A DNA stretch of 22,067 bases from a virus, in the IMG/VR virus record IMGVR_UViG_3300045135_000192, positions 1 to 22,067 of that record; one strand, 5' to 3'. The notes below the pieces were generated by a model. That model searched no databases and was not told the DNA's origin. It saw only the letters and a list, made by a program, of their open reading frames with translations. This document shows, piece after piece, positions 1-4,929 of this stretch (the stretch's first letter is position 1; each line of letters begins with the position of its first letter). Made by a program: the position numbers and the translations under genes.

Positions 1-6
1 TGACAT

Positions 7-72
7 TTAGTTCACTTGTGATGACAGATAGGTAGATATTGTTAGGATGAAGCTGCTTACTAGTGCAATCAT
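7..72 (-). CDS. Possible 21-aa hydrophobic peptide, start of a leftward operon
   Basis: A 21-codon ORF on the minus strand, beginning M-I-A-L-V-S-S-F and ending Q-V-N before TAA. Its start is preceded by a perfect AGGAGG (78-83) five bases from the ATG, the same arrangement as the confident genes in this window. The peptide is mostly hydrophobic and has no charged residue, so it could insert in a membrane or serve as a leader peptide. Its TAA (7-9) is followed at once by another ATG (4-6), which may start the next leftward gene, but only two codons of that are visible. The ORF is short enough to be chance; the ribosome binding site is the main support. No family is recognised. Confidence 0.38.
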   Translation of the reverse strand: MIALVSSFILTISTYLSSQVN

Positions 73-117
73 TGTGTCCTCCTATGCTATATGATTGTTT
101 GCCCACTAGTAAGTAGC
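52..117 (-). promoter_or_regulatory. Long hairpin around the leftward SD and start codon
   Basis: Bases 52-65 pair with 104-117 (14 bp, one G-U wobble when read as + strand RNA), and bases 66-72 pair with 91-97 (7 bp), leaving a 6-base bulge at 98-103 and an 18-base loop at 73-90. Read on the minus strand, the loop displays AGGAGG while the ATG of the 21-codon ORF lies in the inner stem. That would suit translational control. Read on the plus strand, the loop shows CCTCCT. The pairing is seen in the sequence; the role is inferred. Confidence 0.5.
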
Positions 118-128
118 ACTAATTAATA

Positions 129-159
129 GGGGATAATAGGGAGGGTTATCCCCCTTTTT
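129..159 (+). terminator. Intrinsic-terminator-like hairpin just before the first rightward gene
   Basis: GGGGATAA (129-136) pairs perfectly with TTATCCCC (146-153) across a 9-base loop, followed by C and five T (155-159). This is the form of a Rho-independent terminator for rightward transcription. It lies three bases before the SD of the gene at 172, so it may act as an attenuator for the early operon. An 8-bp inverted repeat with half-sites about 17 bp apart could also be a repressor operator. Confidence 0.5.
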
Positions 160-171
160 ATGGAGATCAAT

Positions 172-393
172 ATGGACAAACATTTAGAACAAAGACGTAA
201 AGGATATCTATCATACTTCAAAGATGGAGTAGCTGATGGATTAATCTATGGTGAGATAGATGAAACAAAAAGGTTTTCAACTTACTATAAACAAGGTTAT
301 GATTATGGCTTGGCTTTATTTGAAGAGCAGCAAAATCAACCAACTGATATAATTTATGAAACATGGGAGAAAGAACTTGGAAGAAAGATTTGA
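172..393 (+). CDS. Small protein with a duplicated YxKxG..xGL motif, weakly RMF-like
   Basis: First gene of the rightward early operon, 73 aa. The start at 172 is chosen over the in-frame ATG at 160 because GGAG (162-165) sits six bases upstream of it. The protein contains two similar segments, Y15-F-K-D-G-V-A-D-G-L24 and Y38-Y-K-Q-G-Y-D-Y-G-L47, which suggests a pair of short helices. The paired GYxxG-like segments and small size recall ribosome modulation factor, which binds near the 3' end of 16S rRNA. That resemblance is by eye only and weak. There is no signal peptide or membrane segment. Its last bases overlap the next gene. Position as the first early gene would suit a host-takeover protein, but this is inference. 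Confidence 0.8.
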   Translation: MDKHLEQRRKGYLSYFKDGVADGLIYGEIDETKRFSTYYKQGYDYGLALFEEQQNQPTDIIYETWEKELGRKI

Positions 394-553
394 AGATGTA
401 CCAGTAGAACTATCAGAGCAAGATAGATTTGGTGCTGTAAAAATAAATAGTTATATGGATTTCTTTTTGAATGTGAGATTCATGCCTGACAAAGATGATA
501 TGAAACAACCTGCAGGTATGACAGCAAACAATAGAAACTATAGGAACGTATGA
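377..553 (+). CDS. Unknown early protein (58 aa)
   Basis: Family not recognised. The protein is short, acidic near its N-terminus (E-E-R-F-E-D-V-P-V-E) and polar at its end (N-N-R-N-Y-R-N-V), with a hydrophobic, aromatic patch around M-D-F-F-L-N-V-R-F. The TTG start at 377 is preferred because GGGAGA (365-370) lies six bases upstream. An in-frame ATG at 356 has no visible ribosome binding site and would lengthen the overlap with the preceding gene from 17 to 38 bases. The stop overlaps the start of the HTH gene as ATGA (550-553), which indicates translational coupling and supports this being a real gene. No enzymatic motif or membrane segment is seen. Confidence 0.65.
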   Translation: MEERFEDVPVELSEQDRFGAVKINSYMDFFLNVRFMPDKDDMKQPAGMTANNRNYRNV

Positions 554-780
554 CACCTGAGCAAAGGTATCAGTACAACAAAATAATAGACACACTAATT
601 AAACAAAGAAAAGAACGTGGCCTTACCATAGAAAAACTAGCTATGGAAATAGGTACTGATACCAAAACTCTTGGCGATTGGGAGAGAAAAAATAAAGAGC
701 CAAGACTATTTAACTTGCTATGTTGGTGCGAATCATTGCAAGTTTATTTAACTGTAACATTAAATGATGGAGAGTTTTAA
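550..780 (+). CDS. XRE/Cro-type helix-turn-helix DNA-binding protein
   Basis: A 76-aa protein with a helix-turn-helix of the XRE/lambda-repressor type at about residues 26-47: L-T-I-E-K-L-A-M-E-I-G-T-D-T-K-T-L-G-D-W-E. The following N-K-E-P-R segment and a hydrophobic helix fit the usual five-helix fold. Proteins of this class bind operator DNA, usually as dimers. As an early-operon member it could control the divergent region at 1-171, where inverted repeats are present; that link is inferred. It starts with an ATGA overlap with the previous gene and ends with a TAATG junction to the next, so it is translated as part of a coupled series. There is no C-terminal oligomerisation or cleavage domain, so it resembles a Cro-like or auxiliary regulator more than a full repressor. 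Confidence 0.85.
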   Translation: MTPEQRYQYNKIIDTLIKQRKERGLTIEKLAMEIGTDTKTLGDWERKNKEPRLFNLLCWCESLQVYLTVTLNDGEF

Positions 781-938
781 TGGATTCAATATTTACACGT
801 ACTGATTTGATTGCGATAAATGTTGCAATGAAATTTATACAAGAAAGCTTTTATACTAATGAAGAAGACCGGCATACTGATACATACAAGACATTAAAAT
901 CTATAATGAAGAAATGTAAAGATGCCCTCGAAGAGTAA
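780..938 (+). CDS. Unknown 52-aa early protein
   Basis: A short ORF of 52 codons that fills the otherwise empty gap between the HTH gene and the nuclease gene. It begins at the ATG that shares its A with the preceding TAA (TAATG) and ends at TAA 936-938, overlapping the nuclease start by 17 bases. The protein begins M-D-S-I-F-T-R-T-D-L and ends K-D-A-L-E-E. It looks helical, with alternating hydrophobic and charged residues, and is Lys-rich in its second half. No family is recognised. Support comes from the coupled junction, the exact fit to the gap and an absence of any better reading in other frames. Confidence 0.6.
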   Translation: MDSIFTRTDLIAINVAMKFIQESFYTNEEDRHTDTYKTLKSIMKKCKDALEE

Positions 939-1233
939 GATCAAGGGTAATTACCATGAGAATTGGTTTGTAAAATTATTTACATCATGGAAGTATCCTG
1001 TAAAAAAAGTGCCACTATCAGGTAGTCTTGGTGGTGAACATACTGGTGACATCAAACTAGTAATCAATGGCAAAGAATATGTCGTTGAGATTAAGTATAG
1101 ATCTGTTGATGGCTTTCCTAATCCTTTCAAAGTATTAGAGAATAGAGATCTTGCTATATACAAACGTAAAACTGGTGAGCCTAAATGGATAGCGATCATA
1201 CCAGATAAAATATTTAAGGAGGTTATTAAATGA
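922..1233 (+). CDS. PD-(D/E)XK nuclease, Holliday junction resolvase-like
   Basis: A 103-aa protein with the small PD-(D/E)XK nuclease layout seen in archaeal Hjc-type resolvases and VRR-NUC-like enzymes. The candidate metal-binding and catalytic residues are E13 in the first helix, D43 in T-G-D-I, and E57/K59 in V-V-E-I-K-Y-R, preceded by the S-G-S-L-G-G loop. Such enzymes cut branched DNA, so in this phage it probably resolves recombination or replication intermediates. This fits the neighbouring exonuclease and annealing genes. The ribosome binding site is weak, and the start overlaps the preceding small gene by 17 bases. The stop overlaps the next gene as ATGA. Resolvase activity rather than another structure-specific nicking activity is inferred. 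Confidence 0.75.
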   Translation: MPSKSKIKGNYHENWFVKLFTSWKYPVKKVPLSGSLGGEHTGDIKLVINGKEYVVEIKYRSVDGFPNPFKVLENRDLAIYKRKTGEPKWIAIIPDKIFKEVIK

Positions 1234-1415
1234 TATGCGTAATATGTCATAAAGATATTGAGCCTGATCGTGATAAAGATGGCAATATATATTGGACTGA
1301 AGGTAATAATGCACAACCAGTAGGTGAGGGTAGGTGCTGTAACAAGTGCAACATTGATATTGTTTTGCCTATGAGATATGCAGAAGTTGATATCAAATTA
1401 TCGGAGAGCAAATGA
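1230..1415 (+). CDS. Small Cys-rich zinc-binding protein
   Basis: A 61-aa protein with a CxxC pair near the N-terminus (C3, C6) and a second cluster C36-C37-x-x-C40, which together can form a zinc ribbon. The W-T-E-G-N-N-A-Q-P-V segment between them is typical of small zinc proteins found widely in phage genomes. The function is unknown; DNA or protein binding is likely. A strong AAGGAGG (1216-1222) precedes the start, which is also coupled to the nuclease gene by an ATGA overlap. The stop overlaps the next start in the same way at 1412-1415. Confidence 0.8.
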   Translation: MICVICHKDIEPDRDKDGNIYWTEGNNAQPVGEGRCCNKCNIDIVLPMRYAEVDIKLSESK

Positions 1416-1684
1416 AATACTTAACTGAAGCTTGGCAACCAAGCAACGATCTATGTGAACAAATCAAGGAGGTAAATCACAATGAAGAAACTAAGTACTT
1501 TAAATACTTCAATATCCGTAACCAAGTCAGAAGAGATGACTGGGATAATGAGTATAAAAAATGGTGTGCAAGATCAAAGACTCGCAGACTTAGTACTAAC
1601 ACAGCAAAAAGAAATCACACCAAGCAAAGCAACAACACTAACAGTTTCTTTGCTAGAGTCCATGCTGAACTGCAAAATAGATGA
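1412..1684 (+). CDS. DnaT-like small replication protein, overlapping the next gene out of frame
   Basis: A 90-codon ORF starting at an ATGA overlap with the zinc-protein gene, with GGAGAG just upstream. Residues 1-57 match the pattern of the DnaT/replication-protein DNA-binding domain by eye: W8-x-P10-S near the start, F30 in K-Y-F-K-Y-F, W44 in R-R-D-D-W-D and W51 in Y-K-K-W-C. DnaT-type domains bind single-stranded DNA and help load the replicative helicase. After about residue 58 the sequence becomes basic and Asn-rich and looks like a shadow of the other reading frame. A 203-base overlap with the next gene begins at 1482, and the coding signal appears to move to that frame near 1575-1590. 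It may be a true overlapping gene or the first half of a frameshifted product. Confidence 0.6.
   Translation: MKYLTEAWQPSNDLCEQIKEVNHNEETKYFKYFNIRNQVRRDDWDNEYKKWCARSKTRRLSTNTAKRNHTKQSNNTNSFFARVHAELQNR
1466..1472 (+). promoter_or_regulatory. Strong ribosome binding site inside the DnaT-like gene
   Basis: AAGGAGG lies nine bases before the ATG at 1482, in a different reading frame from the gene that contains it. It decides the start of the overlapping gene and argues against reading 1412-2129 simply as one gene with a sequencing error. Confidence 0.6.
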
Positions 1685-2129
1685 AGAGGTAACATCTGAA
1701 TACGATTTCAAAAGATGGACACTGCCACGTGGTAACATATTCAGTGGTACTATTGAAGAACAAAAAGAGCAGCAGAAAAAAACTATTGGCTTGATGAAAA
1801 AGCTAATGGTATGTGCTGACCAATCTACTATTGAGAACTGGATTATGGAAGTCTTGGTGTGTACTACTGCACAAGCAAGACTTACTGAATCAGACTTGGC
1901 TTTGAAGTGCAGGGTGTATGCCAGTAAGATGGCACATATTCCTGCTGACATACTCAAAGCAGCTTGTGATCAGATATGTATGACAAGTACATTCTTTCCA
2001 TCACTTGCTGAGTTTATTAAATATACTAGTGTATCTTATGATAGACGAATCAAATTAGTAGATGCAGTACTAAGTAAAGTAGCTACTTACTCAGATAAAA
2101 ATGATCATAAAAAATATTTAAGTGCTTGA
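1482..2129 (+). CDS. Putative helicase loader / replisome organiser-like protein
   Basis: A 215-aa protein started from a strong SD within the preceding gene. Roughly residues 29-70 and 100-185 look like genuine globular protein, while residues 1-28 overlap the well-conserved-looking part of the other frame and resemble a by-product. The C-terminal part has L-K-C-R-V-Y-A followed by I-P-A-D-I-L-K-A-A and T-S-T-F-F-P-S-L-A-E-F, a pattern found in phage helicase loaders and replisome organisers. That role fits beside a DnaT-like protein. There is no visible ATP-binding motif, so it is not an AAA+ loader. The family assignment is by pattern only, and a replication role is inferred. A 58-base gap follows it, where I see no clear promoter. 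Confidence 0.65.
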   Translation: MKKLSTLNTSISVTKSEEMTGIMSIKNGVQDQRLADLVLTQQKEITPSKATTLTVSLLESMLNCKIDEEVTSEYDFKRWTLPRGNIFSGTIEEQKEQQKKTIGLMKKLMVCADQSTIENWIMEVLVCTTAQARLTESDLALKCRVYASKMAHIPADILKAACDQICMTSTFFPSLAEFIKYTSVSYDRRIKLVDAVLSKVATYSDKNDHKKYLSA

Positions 2130-2187
2130 TTTATTTGATAAAATAGATTAGGCTGATAGCAACTAACTATATAACGTGGAGGTTAAT

Positions 2188-3030
2188 ATGACAGTTAGCA
2201 CGATCAATCCTACCCTATCGCCACACATTGAAGACTACATTCGAGGGTCTGATATGATAAAGATTATGACTGGTGAATGGAATGAATTGTGGAGAATCAA
2301 AAAAGGTTTGCAAGGCAGACCTGATTTATCACACCAGTTCAATGTACAACTTGGACTAGCTACAGAAGATTTTAATATAAAATGGGCTGAAGATAATTAC
2401 TATCTTAAATTTAACAAACAAGCTGCACGACAAATGCAGTATGGCTTAATTAAACTTAGAGGCACACTTGATGGATTCTCAGGTACTAATGCTGATGATG
2501 AAGTTGAGTTTATTGGTATCGAGTGCAAGCATACATACTCCTACAATACTATGGATAAGATGCTTGAATATTATATGCCACAGTTACAGTTCTACATATG
2601 GATTGCTAAACTAGAGAAGATGATATTCTCTGTTATCTTTGGTAATCAATGGAAAGCAGTAGAGGTATATCCATCTGAAGAATATTTAGAACTAATGAAA
2701 GAAAATATAAGAATGTTTTGGGATCACATTGTCCATAACTCAGAGCCTGATGACAGTAATTATCACAATGATGTACTTAAACGTAATGCATCTGCATACA
2801 TTGATAGTGTGCCTATCAACAAGATGACTGCACGTGATGCATCAAAAAGCAATAGCTTTACAGAATACACACAACAGTATTTGCAACATGAAGATGCTGC
2901 AAAATCTTTTGAGGTAGCAAGGAAAGCCTTGAGAGAAGAAATCAGACCAAATGAAAGGGAGGTATATAATGATCTGATTTCAGTTAAGAGAGACAAACGT
3001 GGATCGGTACGTATAACAAAGAAAGGGTAA
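2188..3030 (+). CDS. YqaJ-type recombination exonuclease (PD-(D/E)XK)
   Basis: A 280-aa nuclease of the lambda Exo/YqaJ class, which degrades one strand from DNA ends to expose single strands for annealing. The motif series is complete: G56-L-A-T-E60, L-D95-G-F, I-E112-C-K114 and the helix Q132-L-Q-F-Y136. Length is usual for the family. The start at 2188 is chosen because GGAGG (2178-2182) stands five bases upstream; an in-frame GTG at 2176 overlaps that site. The partner ERF annealing gene follows, so the two form a resection-annealing pair like Red alpha/beta. The stop codon lies inside a hairpin (3021-3052) that separates it from the ERF gene. The C-terminal tail after residue 190 is helical and charged and may contact the annealing protein. 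Confidence 0.9.
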   Translation: MTVSTINPTLSPHIEDYIRGSDMIKIMTGEWNELWRIKKGLQGRPDLSHQFNVQLGLATEDFNIKWAEDNYYLKFNKQAARQMQYGLIKLRGTLDGFSGTNADDEVEFIGIECKHTYSYNTMDKMLEYYMPQLQFYIWIAKLEKMIFSVIFGNQWKAVEVYPSEEYLELMKENIRMFWDHIVHNSEPDDSNYHNDVLKRNASAYIDSVPINKMTARDASKSNSFTEYTQQYLQHEDAAKSFEVARKALREEIRPNEREVYNDLISVKRDKRGSVRITKKG

Positions 3031-3052
3031 GCCGATCAATACTTACCCTTTC
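3021..3052 (+). promoter_or_regulatory. Hairpin with possible pseudoknot between exonuclease and ERF genes
   Basis: GAAAGGGTAAG (3021-3031) pairs perfectly with CTTACCCTTTC (3042-3052) around a 10-base loop, and the exonuclease stop codon lies in the left arm. The loop sequence CCGATC (3032-3037) is also complementary to GATCGG at 3002-3007, so a pseudoknot is possible. No T-tract follows, which argues against simple termination. mRNA processing, stability or control of the ERF gene 27 bases downstream are alternatives. Confidence 0.5.
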
Positions 3053-3078
3053 GTATCTATAACATTTTGGAGGTCAAC

Positions 3079-3579
3079 ATGATAGATACTAAAACTACTA
3101 ACAAAAAACAAGACTCAAGTAAAGCATATAACTTGAAGACTGCTATGCATGAGTTTCAAAAACTATCCATCAGTGCAAGTAAAGATGGTAAAAACCCACA
3201 CTTTCAAAGTAACTATGCTACTTTAGAAGCTGTAATACAAGCAGTGAATCAAGGTAATCAGTTTGGTTTATACTTTACACAAGAGATTACATATGTCTTT
3301 CATGCAGAACACGCAGTACCAGTACCTGCAGTACGTACTACTGTACATCAAATCAATGATGACAATACATACGTATCTGAGTGTCCAATCATACTGCAAC
3401 CTGCCTCACTACAGAACCCACAAAAACTGGGAGCAGCGATAACGTACTTAAAGAGATACACTTTGCAGAGTGTGTACGGATTACCATCTGAAGATGACGA
3501 TGGTAACTTGGCAAGCAAGCCTTCAATCAAAACTGGAAACAGTAAATCATCACAAGGAGAACATGACGATGGATTATGA
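3079..3579 (+). CDS. erf: ERF-family single-strand annealing protein
   Basis: A 166-aa protein with the signature of the ERF recombinase family: N-P-H-F-Q-S-N-Y-A-T-L near residue 41, then Q-K-L-G-A-A-I-T-Y-L-K-R-Y followed by G-L-P-S-E-D-D-D-G-N. ERF proteins form rings on single-stranded DNA and anneal complementary strands, working with a resecting exonuclease, here the preceding gene. The start at 3079 follows GGAGG (3069-3073) by five bases; the upstream in-frame TTG at 3067 overlaps that site and is rejected. The C-terminal 20 residues are polar and probably disordered. Its last 11 bases overlap the next gene, a likely single-strand binding protein. Such a set allows circularisation of redundant ends or recombination-dependent replication. 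Confidence 0.93.
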   Translation: MIDTKTTNKKQDSSKAYNLKTAMHEFQKLSISASKDGKNPHFQSNYATLEAVIQAVNQGNQFGLYFTQEITYVFHAEHAVPVPAVRTTVHQINDDNTYVSECPIILQPASLQNPQKLGAAITYLKRYTLQSVYGLPSEDDDGNLASKPSIKTGNSKSSQGEHDDGL

Positions 3580-3967
3580 TAACACAGATAGAGGTAGCCT
3601 ATTCAAACCACGAGCAGATGAAAGTCTGCTTGTGCAAGGCAAGATGGATAGCAATCGTAATGAGTACAGAGTAGTAATCATTAAGTCTTCATTGCCTGAT
3701 GGCAAAATTGCTAGAGATGTCTACCAAAAAGTAGGTACTATGTACGAGAATGAAAAGACAAATGAGAAAGCACCTGACTTTTCTGGGCCAGTACAATTCA
3801 ATGGTGAACAGAAACGTAGGATAGCAGCTTGGAAAACTGTATCCAAAGATGGTGCAACCAAGTTCTTATCTTGTCGTGTTGGTGACTCAACACCACGTAC
3901 AGATGGATTCAGTAATGATCAAACAACCGACGTTCATATAGATGATGATGTCGAGATACCATTTTAG
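3569..3967 (+). CDS. Probable ssDNA-binding protein with SSB-like acidic tip (DUF736-like)
   Basis: A 132-aa protein starting at the second of two close ATGs, eight bases after AGGAGA. It begins D-Y-D-N-T-D-R-G-S-L-F-K-P-R and has a beta-rich body with K-A-P-D-F-S-G-P-V and R-I-A-A-W-K-T-V-S-K-D-G, a pattern also seen in DUF736-like proteins. The last residues, I-D-D-D-V-E-I-P-F, strongly recall the acidic D-D-D-I-P-F tip of bacterial SSB, which recruits partner proteins. Together with the place after ERF, this points to a single-stranded DNA-binding role. The OB fold cannot be confirmed here, so the function is inferred. The gene overlaps ERF by 11 bases and ends at TAG just before the SD of the next gene. 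Confidence 0.8.
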   Translation: MDYDNTDRGSLFKPRADESLLVQGKMDSNRNEYRVVIIKSSLPDGKIARDVYQKVGTMYENEKTNEKAPDFSGPVQFNGEQKRRIAAWKTVSKDGATKFLSCRVGDSTPRTDGFSNDQTTDVHIDDDVEIPF

Positions 3968-3976
3968 GAGGTAAAT

Positions 3977-4420
3977 ATGATAGGCAAAGCAAGAAACACA
4001 GACCCAAGAACTTCGCATGAAGCTGCACAGAGCATGGACACTAACAGACTTGAACGTATCGTACTCAATGCCATCAAAGCACATGGCAAGAATGGTGCTA
4101 CCCACGACGAGGTATGGGATTATCTGCACCAAAGCAATGATAATCCCAGATACCGAGAAGGTAGCATCACACCAAGATACAAACAGCTAGAGATGAAAGG
4201 TCACATCTACACAAACGGCACCACCAGAAAAGGTAGAGCAGGTCGTGGGCAACTAGTTAGGTATTTAAATGTACACAAACAAGAAGATTTTAAAGCTGAA
4301 AATATACATGATGCTATAATTTCAGACCAAGATTACGAAGATGGTGTACAAAACCTAGCTGAAGAGGAAGCTTGGAAGAGACACGAGCAATATTTAAAAA
4401 GTATAGGAAAAAAGTCTTGA
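3977..4420 (+). CDS. Winged-helix-like DNA-binding protein, last early gene
   Basis: A 147-aa protein that begins with N-T-D-P-R-T-S-H-E-A-A, a lead-in common to a phage family of small helix-turn-helix proteins. A winged-helix-like region covers about residues 23-97: L-E-R-I-V-L-N-A-I, then G-A-T-H-D-E-V-W-D-Y-L, a recognition segment with S-I-T-P-R-Y-K-Q-L, and a basic wing G-T-T-R-K-G-R-A-G-R-G-Q. The rest is acidic and helical. It probably binds DNA as a regulator of the early-to-late change or as a replication accessory; neither is shown by the sequence. GGAGG (3967-3971) lies five bases before the start. It closes the rightward operon, 11 bases before the convergent hairpin. Confidence 0.82.
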   Translation: MIGKARNTDPRTSHEAAQSMDTNRLERIVLNAIKAHGKNGATHDEVWDYLHQSNDNPRYREGSITPRYKQLEMKGHIYTNGTTRKGRAGRGQLVRYLNVHKQEDFKAENIHDAIISDQDYEDGVQNLAEEEAWKRHEQYLKSIGKKS

Positions 4421-4431
4421 TTTAAGAGCCG

Positions 4432-4460
4432 TACAGTAGGGGTAACGCACCCCTGCTGTA
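4432..4460. terminator. Bidirectional terminator hairpin between convergent operons
   Basis: Bases 4432-4443 pair with 4449-4460 over 12 positions (one G-U wobble) around the loop AACGC. It lies in the 62-base gap where the rightward early and leftward late operons meet. Neither side has a strong T-tract, so it may work with a host factor or mainly protect mRNA 3' ends. Confidence 0.7.
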
Positions 4461-4482
4461 TGATTGTAACCAAATTAATACT

Positions 4483-4929
4483 TTATGTCTGTACGTTTTG
4501 CATACGCTGAATGAGCCTATGTGCCCTATTTGGCACTTGCTGACACCACTTTGAGTTAGTCATTTCGTATGCAGCCTCAAACCAATCACGTTGATCGACT
4601 GCTTTTTTCATGTTTTTAAATTGACTTAGCCTTGGTCTGCCCATATTGAACATCATATTGGCAATGATATGTTGTACATCTACTGGTAGTACATCAAAAT
4701 CATCATAAAGTTTTTTACATTCTTCTATTGTTACGTGTATATCCTGCTTCAATAACTGTTGCACTCGTTCTTCAGATACAGGAGTACCCACAGGCTTTTC
4801 ATATTCTTCATCCCATTCAGTAATTAAATGACCAACACCTACAGTAGGTAGACCTAAGTGATCAAGATAGACTTCATGCTTTACACCTTCATCTACTGTG
4901 ATCTCTTTTACAAACTCCTCCATATTCAT
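4483..4929 (-). CDS. Endolysin, T4-lysozyme type (GH24 muramidase)
   Basis: A 148-aa peptidoglycan muramidase. It aligns well by eye with T4 lysozyme: the catalytic triad E11/D20/T26 of T4 corresponds to E14 (in D-E-G), D23 and T29 in L-P-T-V-G-V-G-H. The C-terminal signature S-K-W-C-Q-Q-V-P-N-R-A-H-R-L-I matches the T4 S-R-W-Y-N-Q-T-P-N-R-A-K-R region. It is shorter than T4 lysozyme (164 aa) because it ends soon after that region. It has no signal peptide or membrane anchor, so it needs the holin to reach the wall. It is the last gene of the late operon, and its ATG overlaps the holin stop as ATGA. AAGGGG upstream supports the start at 4929. Confidence 0.95.
   Translation of the reverse strand: MNMEEFVKEITVDEGVKHEVYLDHLGLPTVGVGHLITEWDEEYEKPVGTPVSEERVQQLLKQDIHVTIEECKKLYDDFDVLPVDVQHIIANMMFNMGRPRLSQFKNMKKAVDQRDWFEAAYEMTNSKWCQQVPNRAHRLIQRMQNVQT

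Noticed and set aside
52-159. A plus-strand small RNA with an exposed CCTCCT anti-SD loop and its own terminator
   Set aside because: It is possible, but CCTCCT is simply the complement of the AGGAGG that serves the leftward ATG at ideal spacing, and I could not find a convincing rightward promoter. It is kept only as an alternative in a finding.
951-1316. 121-aa minus-strand ORF across the nuclease and zinc-protein genes
   Set aside because: It lies antisense to two genes with clear motifs, strong SD and coupled junctions, and its protein has no recognisable pattern.
2130-2187. Promoter in the gap before the exonuclease gene
   Set aside because: TTGATA and TATATA-like hexamers occur, but not at a usable spacing, so no promoter is called.
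3470-3568. Longer N-terminus for the SSB-like protein starting at 3470
   Set aside because: That part lies inside the strongly supported ERF gene and has no SD, whereas AGGAGA precedes the ATG at 3569 by eight bases.
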